Part shown: piece by piece, positions 10,762 through 20,085 of the stretch
Layout of the letters: each line of letters opens with the position of its first letter
Position numbering within the stretch: position 1 is the first letter of the stretch
Origin: Prevotella sp.
GTDB lineage: Bacteria; Bacteroidota; Bacteroidia; Bacteroidales; Bacteroidaceae
Assembly: GCA_020026195.1 (NCBI GenBank)
Contig: JAHHQW010000005.1
Location: forward strand, 5,028-69,027
DNA: 64,000 nt
Reading direction: 5' to 3'
Made by a program: the position numbers and the translations under genes
Notes under the pieces: generated by a model
What the model saw: the letters and a program-made list of their open reading frames with translations, nothing else
Database searches by the model: none
Told to the model about the DNA's origin: nothing

Positions 10762-12813
10762 ATGATTAGATTTAATACTCCCGATAACCACTTTTGGAGA
10801 AATGTCATAAAACAATCTGCTTTCATAGCAGTAATGACTATTATAATTGTATGGTTTCTTCCAAGGAACGAGGCAAGATTACTGAGATATGACATAGGCA
10901 AACCTTGGATGTACGGTTCATTTATTGCAAAGTTCGACTTCCCTATTTATAAAAGTGAATCAACCATAAAGCAGGAGAAGGACAGTCTTACTAAGATGTT
11001 CGAGCCTTACTTTACGTACAACCCGGAAGTAGAGAAGATACAGATAAACCGTTTGAAGAAGAAATTTGAAAAAGGATTCAAAGATCTTCCAGGCAACTAT
11101 GTAAACATAATAGCATCCAAACTGCATGAATTTTATAAGAAAGGTGTTATCTCAGCCCCAGAATATTCTCAAGTTTTCAAAGATTCTACATGCAGAATAA
11201 GAATAATTAGAGAGAAGACGGCCACAAGCGCAAGCTCTAACGATACCTATTCTACAATGGCTGCTTATGAGCAACTATTCGCAGAAAGGCATCTGGCCCA
11301 GCACAGGCAGGAGCTACAGAAATATAATTTGAACGAGTTCATCGTACCCAATGTTATCTACGACAAAACTCTAAGTGAAAGCGAGCTCAATGATATTCTA
11401 AGTTCACTGCCAATAGCCAGCGGCATGGTTATGAGCGGTCAGAAAGTCATTGGAAAAGGAGAAATAGTAGACGAACACGTGTACAGAATTCTCAATTCAT
11501 TCGAGAGAGAGATGGAACGAAGGAAGACAGACTCTTCCGAGATGCACTATGTATTATATGGTCAGATTCTGTTTGTCGCAATAATTCTTATACTGTTTAC
11601 AGTCTACCTCGGTCTGTTCAGAAGAGAATACTTCAGCAATACAAGATATATGATGATGCTGTATGCACAGATTCTTGTGTTCCCGGTAATAGTATTCCTT
11701 ATGGTTAAGTATAATTTCTTCAATATATACTTACTTCCATTTGCGATGGTTCCTATTCTTACACGTGTATTCATGGACTCAAGAACAGCTTTCGTGGTAC
11801 ATACCACAATGATTCTTCTATGTTCAACAGCACTAAAATATCAGTATGATTTCATAATTATAGAGTTGGTAGCCGGTATGGTAGCCATTTATTCTATTAA
11901 CGAACTGTCAAAAAGAGCACAGATATTCAACACGGCTATTTTCATAACACTGTCAAGCAGTGCCGTATACATTGCATTACAGCTAATGCAGAATAACAAT
12001 TCAGAGAAAATGGACTGGGGAATGTTTGCAATGTTTGCAATAAGCGGAGTCTTCATTCTGTTCGCATACCCTCTCATGTACATTATAGAAAAGGCATTTG
12101 GATTTATATCTAACGTAACTCTTATTGAGCTTTCTAACACGAATAATGAAATTCTGAGAAAACTCAGCGAGGTCGCTCCTGGTACATTCCAGCACTCGGT
12201 TACAGTAGGCAACTTAGCTGCTGCAATAGCCGACAAGATTGGTGCAAAGTCGTTACTCGTGAGAACAGGCGCAATGTACCACGACATCGGAAAGATGAGT
12301 AACCCCGTGTTCTTTACAGAAAATCAGGCAGGAGTGAACCCGCACGAAAGAATTACCGACCTTGAAAGTGCTCAGATAATAATAAGTCATGTTACCGAAG
12401 GACTGAAGATGGCAGAACAGATAAACCTTCCATCTGTAATAAAGAATTTCATAAACACTCATCATGGCTCAGGAATGGCAAAGTATTTTTACATCAACTA
12501 TAAGAATGCCCATCCCGATGAAGAAGTCGACAAGGCTCTGTTCACATATCCAGGACCTGATCCTTTCACAAAAGAGCAGGCTATACTTGCAATGGCCGAC
12601 ACAGTAGAAGCTGCATCACGTTCACTTCCTAATTATACAGAAGAGAGCATAAGCGAATTGGTAAATCGTCTTATTGACAATCAGTTAAATGAAGGACGCT
12701 TTAAGAACTGTCCTATAACATTCCGCGATATTGAAAATGCGAAATTGGTATTAATAGAGAAACTTAAATCTATCTACCATACACGAATAAGTTATCCAGA
12801 ATTAAAAAAATAA
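10762..12813 (+). CDS. pgpH: 7TM-HD family phosphohydrolase (PgpH-type c-di-AMP phosphodiesterase)
   Basis: Membrane protein of 683 residues. Residues 15-36 form the first transmembrane helix. About 40-270 is an extracytoplasmic 7TMR-HDED-like domain, then a bundle of about seven helices (270-450). The cytoplasmic HD domain starts near 465 with FQHSVTVGNLAAAIA, and the metal-binding pair His507-Asp508 is in YHDIGKM. Further ligands are in NPHERITD and NTHHGSG. PgpH-type members hydrolyse cyclic di-AMP to pApA. The substrate here is inferred from architecture only. The methyltransferase gene begins 6 bp downstream, so the two are an operon. Confidence 0.9.
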   Translation: MIRFNTPDNHFWRNVIKQSAFIAVMTIIIVWFLPRNEARLLRYDIGKPWMYGSFIAKFDFPIYKSESTIKQEKDSLTKMFEPYFTYNPEVEKIQINRLKKKFEKGFKDLPGNYVNIIASKLHEFYKKGVISAPEYSQVFKDSTCRIRIIREKTATSASSNDTYSTMAAYEQLFAERHLAQHRQELQKYNLNEFIVPNVIYDKTLSESELNDILSSLPIASGMVMSGQKVIGKGEIVDEHVYRILNSFEREMERRKTDSSEMHYVLYGQILFVAIILILFTVYLGLFRREYFSNTRYMMMLYAQILVFPVIVFLMVKYNFFNIYLLPFAMVPILTRVFMDSRTAFVVHTTMILLCSTALKYQYDFIIIELVAGMVAIYSINELSKRAQIFNTAIFITLSSSAVYIALQLMQNNNSEKMDWGMFAMFAISGVFILFAYPLMYIIEKAFGFISNVTLIELSNTNNEILRKLSEVAPGTFQHSVTVGNLAAAIADKIGAKSLLVRTGAMYHDIGKMSNPVFFTENQAGVNPHERITDLESAQIIISHVTEGLKMAEQINLPSVIKNFINTHHGSGMAKYFYINYKNAHPDEEVDKALFTYPGPDPFTKEQAILAMADTVEAASRSLPNYTEESISELVNRLIDNQLNEGRFKNCPITFRDIENAKLVLIEKLKSIYHTRISYPELKK

Positions 12814-12819
12814 TAAGAG

Positions 12820-13464
12820 ATGGACAGTTTTTCAAACGAAGATATAAACGAGTACATACTGAAACATATTGACAAAGAAGGTGACTATCTTTACAACTTA
12901 TACAGAGCCACAAACATACATCTGTTAAGAGGAAGGATGGCAAGCGGTCATCTTCAGGGACGTCTTTTAAAGATGTTAGTAAAAATGATCCGTCCTAAAA
13001 ATATACTTGAAGTCGGGACTTTCAGCGGTTACAGTGCAATTTGTCTTGCAGAAGGTCTTGACGAAGGCGGGAAAGTTTACACTTTTGAAATAAACGACGA
13101 GCAGGAAGAATTTACTCGTCCATGGATAGAGAACTCAGCAGTTGCCGACAAGATTGAATTTATCATCGGCGATGCCATAGAAGAAGCCCCGAAGTTAGGA
13201 ATTACTTTTGACATGGCCTTCATAGACGGAGATAAAAGGACATATCTTGAAACTTACGAAATGGCATTAAAGATACTGCGACCTGGCGGCTTTATTCTTG
13301 CCGATAACACTTTATGGGACGGCCATGTTCTGGAAGTTCCCAAAAGCAGTGATAAGCAGACCATAGGAATAGACCACTTTAACGATTTCGTTGCAACCGA
13401 CGAAAGAGTAGAAAGAGTTATACTTCCGCTAAGAGACGGACTGACAATTATTAGGAAAAAATAA
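12820..13464 (+). CDS. SAM-dependent O-methyltransferase (Methyltransf_3 / caffeoyl-CoA OMT-like)
   Basis: Small class I methyltransferase of 214 residues, near-minimal length for this family. The SAM-binding glycine motif is ILEVGTFSGYSAICLAE (about 66-82). Metal and substrate-site motifs are MAFIDGDKRTY and ILADNTLWDGHV (Asp and Asn ligands). Bacterial members methylate catechol-like or modified tRNA substrates (TrmR, for example, methylates 5-hydroxyuridine in tRNA). TrmR-like activity is possible but unproven here. It follows pgpH by 6 bp and ends 6 bp before the convergent aroQ stop. Confidence 0.88.
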   Translation: MDSFSNEDINEYILKHIDKEGDYLYNLYRATNIHLLRGRMASGHLQGRLLKMLVKMIRPKNILEVGTFSGYSAICLAEGLDEGGKVYTFEINDEQEEFTRPWIENSAVADKIEFIIGDAIEEAPKLGITFDMAFIDGDKRTYLETYEMALKILRPGGFILADNTLWDGHVLEVPKSSDKQTIGIDHFNDFVATDERVERVILPLRDGLTIIRKK

Positions 13465-13470
13465 ACTGGA

Positions 13471-13899
13471 TTACAAGGATACTTTTCTCTTTAATGCCAT
13501 CATCGCCAGACGATACGAATCAAGACCGAAACCACATATAACTCCGAGACACGCAGGAGATATCATAGAATGACGACGAAATTCCTCACGCGCGTGTACA
13601 TTACTTATATGAACTTCGATAACAGGTATCTGCAAACTCCGAATACAGTCTAACAGTGCTATACTCGTATGCGTATATGCTCCGGCATTAAGAATTACGC
13701 CATCAGCACATTCGTTTTCTTTTTGCAGAAGATCTATCAGAACACCTTCACAGTTGCTCTGTCCGTAATGTATCTCGACGTCAGGATTCTCGCTGCGCAG
13801 TTCACCAATAAAAGTTTCAAAGTCTTTATTTCCATATATTTCAGGTTCTCTTCTGCCAAGCATATTCAGATTAGGGCCGTTAATTATAGCTATTTTCAT
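13471..13899 (-). CDS. aroQ: 3-dehydroquinate dehydratase, type II
   Basis: Shikimate pathway enzyme converting 3-dehydroquinate to 3-dehydroshikimate as a cytoplasmic dodecamer. I chose the ATG at 13899 (MKIAIINGPNLNMLG, 142 residues), because the upstream in-frame extension to 13998 runs through the divergent promoter region and is not family-like. Motifs: NGPNLNMLGRREPEIYG with catalytic Tyr22, QSNCEGVLIDLL, LNAGAYTHTS, and EVHISNVHAREEFR with the catalytic His. The gene converges on the methyltransferase and diverges from xerD. Confidence 0.96.
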   Translation of the reverse strand: MKIAIINGPNLNMLGRREPEIYGNKDFETFIGELRSENPDVEIHYGQSNCEGVLIDLLQKENECADGVILNAGAYTHTSIALLDCIRSLQIPVIEVHISNVHAREEFRRHSMISPACLGVICGFGLDSYRLAMMALKRKVSL

Positions 13900-13919
13900 A
13901 TCTTTAAAAATATAATTAG

Positions 13920-13957
13920 TATATTTGCCACTGACAAATATAACAAATTTGTCAGTG
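13920..13957. promoter_or_regulatory. Divergent promoter region with 11-bp inverted repeat between aroQ and xerD
   Basis: Perfect 11-bp arms CACTGACAAAT (13929-13939) and ATTTGTCAGTG (13947-13957) are separated by 7 bp. TATATTTG, a match to the Bacteroidetes -7 consensus TAnnTTTG, occurs on the plus strand at 13920-13927 (towards xerD) and on the minus strand at 13942-13935 (towards aroQ). No convincing -33 boxes are seen. The symmetry could be an operator or simply overlapping promoters. Confidence 0.45.
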
Positions 13958-13981
13958 TAACACAAAATTGTTACCATCAAT

Positions 13982-14893
13982 ATGGAAAAACAGAGCAAAT
14001 TAATAGAAAATTATATAAGATATCTAAAGTTGGAGAAGAATCATTCGGCAAACACTCTGGATGCATACATACGCGACTTAGATAAACTCATCATATTTCT
14101 GAAACACGAAAACAAAGACATAAAGGATGTAGAGCTTACAGATTTACAGAACTTTGCTGCTACACTCTACGACATCGGCATAGTGCCTAGATCTATATCC
14201 AGAATACTCAGCGGCATACGTTCGTTTTTCAAATACCTGTTCCTCGACGGATATATAGAAACCGACCCTACAGAACTACTTGAATCGCCTCAGACAGGAG
14301 AACATCTGCCAGAAGTACTCACCGAGGAAGAAATTGATAAAATGGAAGCCGTGATTGACACAGGTAAATGGGAGGGACAGCGTAACCGCGCAATTATAGA
14401 AGTTCTTTTCAGCTGTGGTCTGCGCGTAAGCGAACTTGTAAATCTTAAGATATCATGCCTTTATATGGACGAAGGATTCGTACGTATACTGGGAAAGGGT
14501 AATAAAGAGCGCCTTGTACCTATTTCAAAGAAAGCGATAAAGGAAATACAATACTGGTTTGCCGACCGTAACATAATGAATATCAAAAACGGAGAAGAAG
14601 ATTATGTATTCTTAAACCGTCGCGGGGCACATCTTACACGCACCATGATACTGATAATCATTAAGCAGGCAGCAGCCATGGCCGGTATAAAAAAGACTGT
14701 AAGTCCACACACGCTGCGACATTCTTTTGCCACCGCACTGCTTGAAGGAGGAGCCGATCTGCGTGCCATTCAGATGATGTTAGGACACGAGAGTATAGGA
14801 ACGACAGAAATATATACCCACATCGACACAACCACTTTACGAGAGGAAATACTTAACCATCACCCCAGAAACATACGTAAAGATACACTTTAA
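13982..14893 (+). CDS. xerD: Tyrosine recombinase XerD
   Basis: Site-specific recombinase that resolves chromosome dimers at dif with XerC. It has 303 residues, the standard length. The N-terminal SAM-like core-binding domain is at about 5-90 (LKLEKNHSANTLDAY) and the catalytic domain at 110-295. Catalytic residues visible: Arg148 (SCGLRVSEL), His243 and Arg246 (HTLRHSF), His269 (LGHES) and nucleophile Tyr278 (EIYTHI). No integrase neighbours, att repeats or cargo are present, so this is the housekeeping enzyme, not an element integrase. XerC cannot be excluded, but the motifs and length fit XerD better. Confidence 0.92.
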   Translation: MEKQSKLIENYIRYLKLEKNHSANTLDAYIRDLDKLIIFLKHENKDIKDVELTDLQNFAATLYDIGIVPRSISRILSGIRSFFKYLFLDGYIETDPTELLESPQTGEHLPEVLTEEEIDKMEAVIDTGKWEGQRNRAIIEVLFSCGLRVSELVNLKISCLYMDEGFVRILGKGNKERLVPISKKAIKEIQYWFADRNIMNIKNGEEDYVFLNRRGAHLTRTMILIIIKQAAAMAGIKKTVSPHTLRHSFATALLEGGADLRAIQMMLGHESIGTTEIYTHIDTTTLREEILNHHPRNIRKDTL

Positions 14894-14912
14894 CCTAAAA
14901 ATAACATATATA

Positions 14913-14945
14913 TTTGCACGGCAAAGTTTTTTTTATCTACCTTTG
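14913..14945 (+). promoter_or_regulatory. Bacteroidetes promoter for the M16 peptidase gene
   Basis: -33 TTTG at 14913-14916, 21-bp spacer, -7 TACCTTTG at 14938-14945: a full match to the Bacteroidetes sigma-ABfr consensus. It overlaps the upstream TTG at 14943 that could open the same frame, which argues for translation starting at the ATG at 14973. Confidence 0.78.
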
Positions 14946-14972
14946 CCTATTAGAAAACATAATACTACAAAT

Positions 14973-17801
14973 ATGAAATTAAAAAATCTATTTCTTTTAC
15001 TGTTTGTACTGATTGCTTCAGCAGCATCAGCACAGCAACTGCCCGCCATCCAGGATGATCCTGCAGTGCGCAAGGGCAAGTTAGAAAACGGTCTTACTTA
15101 TTACATTCGTCATAACGAATGGCCTAAAGATCGTTGCGAACTCTTTATCGCACAGCGCGTAGGTTCATTACAGGAAAACGACGACCAGCAGGGTCTGGCT
15201 CACTTCCTTGAGCACATGTGTTTCAATGGTACAAAGCATTTCCCTGGTGACAACATCCTGAGATATTGCGAAAGCATTGGTGTTAAGTTCGGTCAGGACC
15301 TTAACGCTTATACATCAATCGACCGTACTGTTTACAACATTTCTAATGTTCCTGCAACACGTCAGTCTGCAGTAGACTCTTGTCTTCTTATCCTTGCCGA
15401 CTGGGCAGACGGACTTCTCCTCGAAGGTGAAGAAATAGATAAGGAACGTGGTGTCATTCACGAAGAATGGCGTGTACGTAACAGCGCTCAGCAGCGTATG
15501 CTTACACGTGCACTTCCCAAGATGTATCCCGCTGGCAAGGAAGGTGCAAAATATGCACACAGAATGCCTATCGGTCTGATGGACATCGTTCTTAACTTCA
15601 AACATCAGGTACTTAGAGACTACTACGAGAAGTGGTATCGTCCCGACAACCAGGCTATCATCGTAGTTGGTGACATTGATGTTGACTACATGGAGAACAA
15701 GATTAAGGAATACTTCGGTGGCATTAAGATGCCGGCTAACCCTGCAAAGGTTGTTAGAGACGGTGTTGCCGACAACGAAGAGCCTATCGTAATCGTTGAG
15801 AAAGATAAGGAACAGCAGAACAACGTTATTCAGATAATGATTAAGCACGACGTTATCCCTGCAGAAGTTAAGGCTAATACACAGTACTGGTTGTTGCAGT
15901 TTGCAATCAATGCTGCAACATCAATGCTTAACGATCGTCTTGCAGAGGCTGCTCAGGATGCCAACTGTCCTTATGTTCAGGCATTCGGATATGACAGCAA
16001 CTACGTACTTGCAAGCACTAAGGGTGCCTTCACACTCGGTGGTGTTCCCAAGACAGAGAACGACATCTATGCTACAACAACAGCTGTCATGGAAGAAGCA
16101 CTCAGAGCTGCTAAGTTTGGTTTCACAGAAACAGAATATGCACGTTACAAGGCAAACATATTAAGCGAATACGACAAAGCTTACTCTAACAAGGACAGAC
16201 GTTCTAACAACCAGTTCTGCAGCGAATATACAGAAAACTTCCTCGAGAACGAACCTATAGCTTCTATCGACGACGAATACCAGTTCATGAGCATGGTAAT
16301 TCCTAACATTCCTGTTCAGATGGTTAACGAAATCATCAAGAATCTCGTTCCTGAAACAAACAAGAACCTCGTAGTTCTTAACTACAACGTTGAAAAGGAT
16401 GGTCGTCAGTATCCTACAGAACAGGGACTGCTCGAAGCTGTAAACAAGGCACGCGCAGCAAAACTCGAAGCATACGTTGATAAAGTAAAGAACGAACCCC
16501 TCATGAAGGAAATGCCTAAGAAGGGTAAGATCGTTAAGGAAGAAGAGAGCAAGAAGTTTGGTTTCAAGACACTTACACTTTCTAACGGTGTTAAGGTTGT
16601 TCTGAAGAAGACAGACTACAAGCAGGATCAGGTTGTTATGTATGGTGTTGGTTTCGGTGGTTCATCTCTCTATGGCGAGAAGGACTTTGCAAACCTCTCA
16701 TTATTCCCCATCGGAATTGCATCAAGCGGTCTTGGAAACTTTGACAGCAACGAACTGCAGAAAGCTCTTGCAGGCAAGCACGCAAGTGTAAACATCTCAC
16801 TCGGACAGACACGCCAGCACGTATCTTGTAACTCAACTCCTAAGGATGTTGAAACAATGATGCAGCTTCTCTACCTCAACTTCACAAACATCAAGAAAGA
16901 TCAGAAGGCATTCGACAAGAACATAAAGGCCATCGAACTTACACTTAAGAACAGAGACAAAGATAACAACGCTATATTCAGCGACTCTGTAAAGAGCACA
17001 ATGTACTGCGGTAATCCTCGTTTCGCTGAAATCAAGCTCGAAGACCTCAGCAAGATAAGCTATGACAGAATCCTCGAAATCGCTAAGGAAAGAACAGCCA
17101 ACGCTAATGGCTATACATTCTATATCATCGGTAACTACGACGAAGCTACAATACGTCCTCTCATCGAGCAGTACCTTGCAGCACTGCCTTCACAGAAGAA
17201 CATCGTAAAGGGCAAGAACGTATTTACAAACGCCAAGGGTCATGTGGTTAACGAATTCAAGCGCGAAATGGAAGTTCCTGCTGCTAACTCTATCCTCACA
17301 TGGAAGAACACAAAACTTCCCTACACTCTTGAGAACTCAATCAAGACAGACATCGCAGGTCAGATCCTTAACATGATATACCTTAAGGAAATTCGTGAAG
17401 ACAGAGGTGCAACATACACAGTTCAGGCTTGGGGCAGCATGTCAAAGAACGACTACGAGACAGCTGCAGAGATTCAGGCTTACTGCCCGATGAAGCCCGA
17501 AATGGCTGACGTAGCTCTTGAGATTCTTCGTAAAGAAGTTCCCGGACTTGCAAAGAAATGTGATGCAGACATGCTGAAGAAAGTTCAGGAATTCATGATA
17601 AAGAACATCGGTGACCAGGAAAAGACTAATGGTTACTGGCTGAACACAATCAAAGAATACAGAGACTACGGAATTGACTTTAACACTGAATACAGAAACA
17701 TTGTTAATGCTCAGACACCTGAAAGCATCTGTAAATTCATGAAGGAATTCATCAAGAACATGGATCAGATTGAAGTTATAATGCTTCCCGAAACAAAGTA
17801 A
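14973..17801 (+). CDS. Secreted M16 family zinc metalloprotease (pitrilysin/insulinase-like)
   Basis: Peptidase of 942 residues. The start at 14973 (MKLKNLFLLL) gives a clean signal peptide ending ASAASA-QQ; the frame is open further upstream but that overlaps the promoter. The inverted zinc motif HxxEH is His77-Phe-Leu-Glu80-His81 (HFLEHMCFNGT), with the further glutamate ligand in DKERGVIHEEW about 75 residues later. An active N-terminal M16 unit, a middle domain and an inactive C-terminal M16 half (about 520-900) make the usual two-lobed peptide-degrading chamber. Likely periplasmic or outer-membrane associated, degrading peptides. It is monocistronic, with its own promoter and a strong terminator. 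Confidence 0.93.
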   Translation: MKLKNLFLLLFVLIASAASAQQLPAIQDDPAVRKGKLENGLTYYIRHNEWPKDRCELFIAQRVGSLQENDDQQGLAHFLEHMCFNGTKHFPGDNILRYCESIGVKFGQDLNAYTSIDRTVYNISNVPATRQSAVDSCLLILADWADGLLLEGEEIDKERGVIHEEWRVRNSAQQRMLTRALPKMYPAGKEGAKYAHRMPIGLMDIVLNFKHQVLRDYYEKWYRPDNQAIIVVGDIDVDYMENKIKEYFGGIKMPANPAKVVRDGVADNEEPIVIVEKDKEQQNNVIQIMIKHDVIPAEVKANTQYWLLQFAINAATSMLNDRLAEAAQDANCPYVQAFGYDSNYVLASTKGAFTLGGVPKTENDIYATTTAVMEEALRAAKFGFTETEYARYKANILSEYDKAYSNKDRRSNNQFCSEYTENFLENEPIASIDDEYQFMSMVIPNIPVQMVNEIIKNLVPETNKNLVVLNYNVEKDGRQYPTEQGLLEAVNKARAAKLEAYVDKVKNEPLMKEMPKKGKIVKEEESKKFGFKTLTLSNGVKVVLKKTDYKQDQVVMYGVGFGGSSLYGEKDFANLSLFPIGIASSGLGNFDSNELQKALAGKHASVNISLGQTRQHVSCNSTPKDVETMMQLLYLNFTNIKKDQKAFDKNIKAIELTLKNRDKDNNAIFSDSVKSTMYCGNPRFAEIKLEDLSKISYDRILEIAKERTANANGYTFYIIGNYDEATIRPLIEQYLAALPSQKNIVKGKNVFTNAKGHVVNEFKREMEVPAANSILTWKNTKLPYTLENSIKTDIAGQILNMIYLKEIREDRGATYTVQAWGSMSKNDYETAAEIQAYCPMKPEMADVALEILRKEVPGLAKKCDADMLKKVQEFMIKNIGDQEKTNGYWLNTIKEYRDYGIDFNTEYRNIVNAQTPESICKFMKEFIKNMDQIEVIMLPETK

Positions 17802-17822
17802 AAAATATATAGCACTTAATTC

Positions 17823-17862
17823 AGCCCCGTCAGCAAAATAAAATGCTGACGGGGCTTTTTTG
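17823..17862 (+). terminator. Intrinsic terminator after the M16 peptidase gene
   Basis: AGCCCCGTCAGCA (17823-17835) pairs perfectly with TGCTGACGGGGCT (17844-17856), with an 8-nt loop and a following run of T (17856-17861). Confidence 0.92.
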
Positions 17863-17933
17863 TATACTTAAGCGAAAGATTTCTTATATTTAACATGCAT
17901 TTACACTTTAAAGAAGATTTACAACATATATAA

Positions 17934-17964
17934 TTGCGTTCGTTTATATAATTGGCTACTTTTG
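17934..17964 (+). promoter_or_regulatory. Bacteroidetes promoter for the lipoprotein gene at 17992
   Basis: -33 TTG at 17934-17936, 20-bp spacer, -7 TACTTTTG at 17957-17964, 27 bp before the ATG. An ATG at 17988 is followed at once by a stop (ATGAAATGA), so 17992 is the start. Confidence 0.68.
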
Positions 17965-17991
17965 CCTGTATTGTAATAAATTTTTAATGAA

Positions 17992-18612
17992 ATGAGGAAA
18001 ACACTTACCAGTAATGTATTTGTACATACATTGCTTTTTACGTTCTTACTTACTCTCACTGCCTGTGAGAAAGTGGAAACAGGCAGCGAGGGAAAAGATT
18101 CAACAACCACAGAAATTTCTTCGGACGACATTGACAACAACAAAGATGACGACGAAGATAAAGGAGACGACACCGGTACCAACGACAATGGCGGCACAGG
18201 AGATGACAACAACGATGAAGGTGGAACTCAAGAACCAGACAATACAGGTTATCATACAGGCGACATCGTCAGTGTCTCGGAATTTCTTAAGAAAGACATC
18301 AGATGTCAGGTTTGGGTTGTAGGGAGAATAGTAGGCGACTGTACAAGAAATAAAAAATACGCCGAATTTGATGCACCTTTCACACACAGCCAGGCTGTAC
18401 TTATTGCCGACAGACCTAACGAAAAAGACATAGAAAAAACCGTCGCAATATGCCTTACGACAAATAAAGGCATGCGAAATACACTAAATCTTGCCGACAA
18501 TTCAGAGAACTACAACCAGTATGTAGCTGTGTTCGGTTTCAGAGACAGCTACCTCGGTATATGTGGTATTAAACATCCTGACGGATATAAATTTCCAGTC
18601 AATATCAAATAA
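17992..18612 (+). CDS. OB-fold-like lipoprotein (DUF6359-like) with acidic linker
   Basis: Lipoprotein of 206 residues. The signal peptide ends in the lipobox LTAC with the acylated Cys25. Residues about 26-85 are a low-complexity tether of Asp, Glu, Asn, Gly and Thr. A compact domain follows at about 87-206, beginning SVSEFLKKDIRCQVWVVG. It has the strand pattern of small OB-fold domains of secreted Bacteroidetes proteins (DUF6359-like, by recollection). The biochemical function is unknown. The same kind of domain, more distantly, forms the C-terminal half of the next two genes, so the three may work at the same place on the cell surface. The acidic residues after Cys25 (EKVE) neither prove nor exclude surface export. 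Confidence 0.7.
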   Translation: MRKTLTSNVFVHTLLFTFLLTLTACEKVETGSEGKDSTTTEISSDDIDNNKDDDEDKGDDTGTNDNGGTGDDNNDEGGTQEPDNTGYHTGDIVSVSEFLKKDIRCQVWVVGRIVGDCTRNKKYAEFDAPFTHSQAVLIADRPNEKDIEKTVAICLTTNKGMRNTLNLADNSENYNQYVAVFGFRDSYLGICGIKHPDGYKFPVNIK

Positions 18613-18635
18613 AAATATCATTTAATCAACCTTTT

Positions 18636-18667
18636 TTTGCTGATAATGAGAAATTTGACTAAATTTG
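18636..18667 (+). promoter_or_regulatory. Bacteroidetes promoter for the secreted protein gene at 18715
   Basis: -33 TTTG at 18636-18639, 20-bp spacer, -7 TAAATTTG at 18660-18667, leaving a leader of about 40 nt before the ATG at 18715. Confidence 0.62.
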
Positions 18668-18714
18668 CAATGCAATATTTAAGGTAAAAGGTTTTTTATT
18701 TAATACGACAGGTT

Positions 18715-19983
18715 ATGATTAAACAATTACATCTCATTTTCATGAGCGTCATCATGATGGCGTTCGGTATGTCGGCATCTGCACAGGATGTTATTACATT
18801 TGATTTCAGTACAGCAACAAGCTATGAGCAATTTGGTCTTGCAGGAAACTCTGATAAAAATGGTTCAGAGGCTGGCAACATCACAAGCAATGTTACAGCA
18901 ACACAAGGTTCCACAACTCTTACAGTTACACCTAACGACGGAACTCCTAACCGTATGTGGCAGAGTGGAAACTATTTCAATCTCCGTATATACGGCGGTA
19001 AAATGACTATTGCTTCAGACAAGAACATTGCAAAGATTGAATTTGATAACTTCAAAACAGGTATCATTACTCCTAACACAGGTTCTGTAGCAGAAACAGT
19101 ATGGACAGCAGGCGTAAGTACAAACACTGTTGAATTTACATTCACAAAAGGCAAGGACAACACTTTCATCAACAAAATTATCATCACATTTGGTGAAGGC
19201 AGCGGCGTAGATCCTAATCCTACTCCAGATCCAGAGCCTACAGAAACAGTTGCAGAAAACATTGCAGCATTCAACGCTCTCTGCACTGAAACTGGCGCAG
19301 ACGTTACACTCAAACTCGCTGACGCCAAGGTTCTTTACGTTAACAAGTACACAGACAAGAAAGGTAACGAAAAGACAGATGTATTCGTAAAAGACGCTAC
19401 AGGTTCTTTAATGTTCTATAATGCTGGTCTTACAGTTGCCAATGGTGACATCCTTAATGGTTCTATCAAGGGTGCTGCAAAAGATTTCCACGGAACAAAG
19501 GAATTCGTTTCTACATCTAACACAGACGTTACTACACTTACAGTTGCAGAAGGTTCGCTCCCAGTCGGAGACGTTAAGGCTCTGAACGAAATAACAGAAA
19601 GCGACATTTCAAACCTTATCACTGTAAATAACGTTCAGCTTATTTCTGCTGACGAACCCGACAACAATGGTAACATGCACACAAACTACTATATGGTAGA
19701 CGTACATGGTAACGAATTTGCTTACTACAACAAGTTCCACATTGCAGGTTACGATGCTCAGGACTTAGTCGGTCAGTCTGGCCTTAACTTCACAGGTATC
19801 ATCACACTGCACTATGGTAAGATGCAGCTCTGCCCGATTGATCCGGTAAACACAGGCATCGAAACTGTTGAGAATACAGAATTCAACGTTAATGCTACTA
19901 TGTACAACGTTGCAGGTCAGAAAGTTAACGCAAACTTCAAAGGTATCGTTCTTCAGAACGGTAAGAAGTTCTTCAACAAGTAA
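18715..19983 (+). CDS. Secreted protein with beta-sandwich N-domain, OB-fold-like C-domain and type IX-like tail
   Basis: 422 residues, function unknown. Signal peptide 1-24 (ends SASA-QD). Residues about 25-165 form a Bacteroidetes-specific extracellular domain (begins VITFDFSTATSYEQFG; contains KNIAKIEF). A Pro/Asp/Glu linker (PNPTPDPEPTE) leads to an OB-fold-like domain at about 180-375 (DVFVKDATGSLMFYN, NGDILNGSIKG), resembling domains in secreted nuclease-associated proteins. The last ~28 residues (TMYNVAGQKVNANFKG, then NGKKFFNK) look like the short C-terminal tails of Prevotella secreted proteins related to type IX sorting domains. The next gene shares both ends of this architecture. 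No catalytic motif is recognised. It has its own promoter and a following weak terminator. Confidence 0.75.
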   Translation: MIKQLHLIFMSVIMMAFGMSASAQDVITFDFSTATSYEQFGLAGNSDKNGSEAGNITSNVTATQGSTTLTVTPNDGTPNRMWQSGNYFNLRIYGGKMTIASDKNIAKIEFDNFKTGIITPNTGSVAETVWTAGVSTNTVEFTFTKGKDNTFINKIIITFGEGSGVDPNPTPDPEPTETVAENIAAFNALCTETGADVTLKLADAKVLYVNKYTDKKGNEKTDVFVKDATGSLMFYNAGLTVANGDILNGSIKGAAKDFHGTKEFVSTSNTDVTTLTVAEGSLPVGDVKALNEITESDISNLITVNNVQLISADEPDNNGNMHTNYYMVDVHGNEFAYYNKFHIAGYDAQDLVGQSGLNFTGIITLHYGKMQLCPIDPVNTGIETVENTEFNVNATMYNVAGQKVNANFKGIVLQNGKKFFNK

Positions 19984-19993
19984 AATTCTTAAA

Positions 19994-20033
19994 AAGAGGG
20001 GAAGTATATATCTGCCTTCCCTCTTCCTTTTTT
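19994..20033 (+). terminator. Probable intrinsic terminator between the two secreted-protein paralogues
   Basis: AAGAGGGGAAG (19994-20004) pairs with CTTCCCTCTT (20016-20025) with one bulged G, followed by CCTTTTTT. No clear promoter is seen between here and 20086, so the next gene may depend on partial read-through. Confidence 0.6.
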
Positions 20034-20085
20034 AGATTTTCTAAAACATAACTATTTATAACATTTTAATTAAAAACAATCTATT

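Noticed and set aside
13982..14893. Tyrosine recombinase as the integrase of a genomic island
   Set aside because: Standard XerD length and motifs, housekeeping neighbours, no att repeats or cargo.
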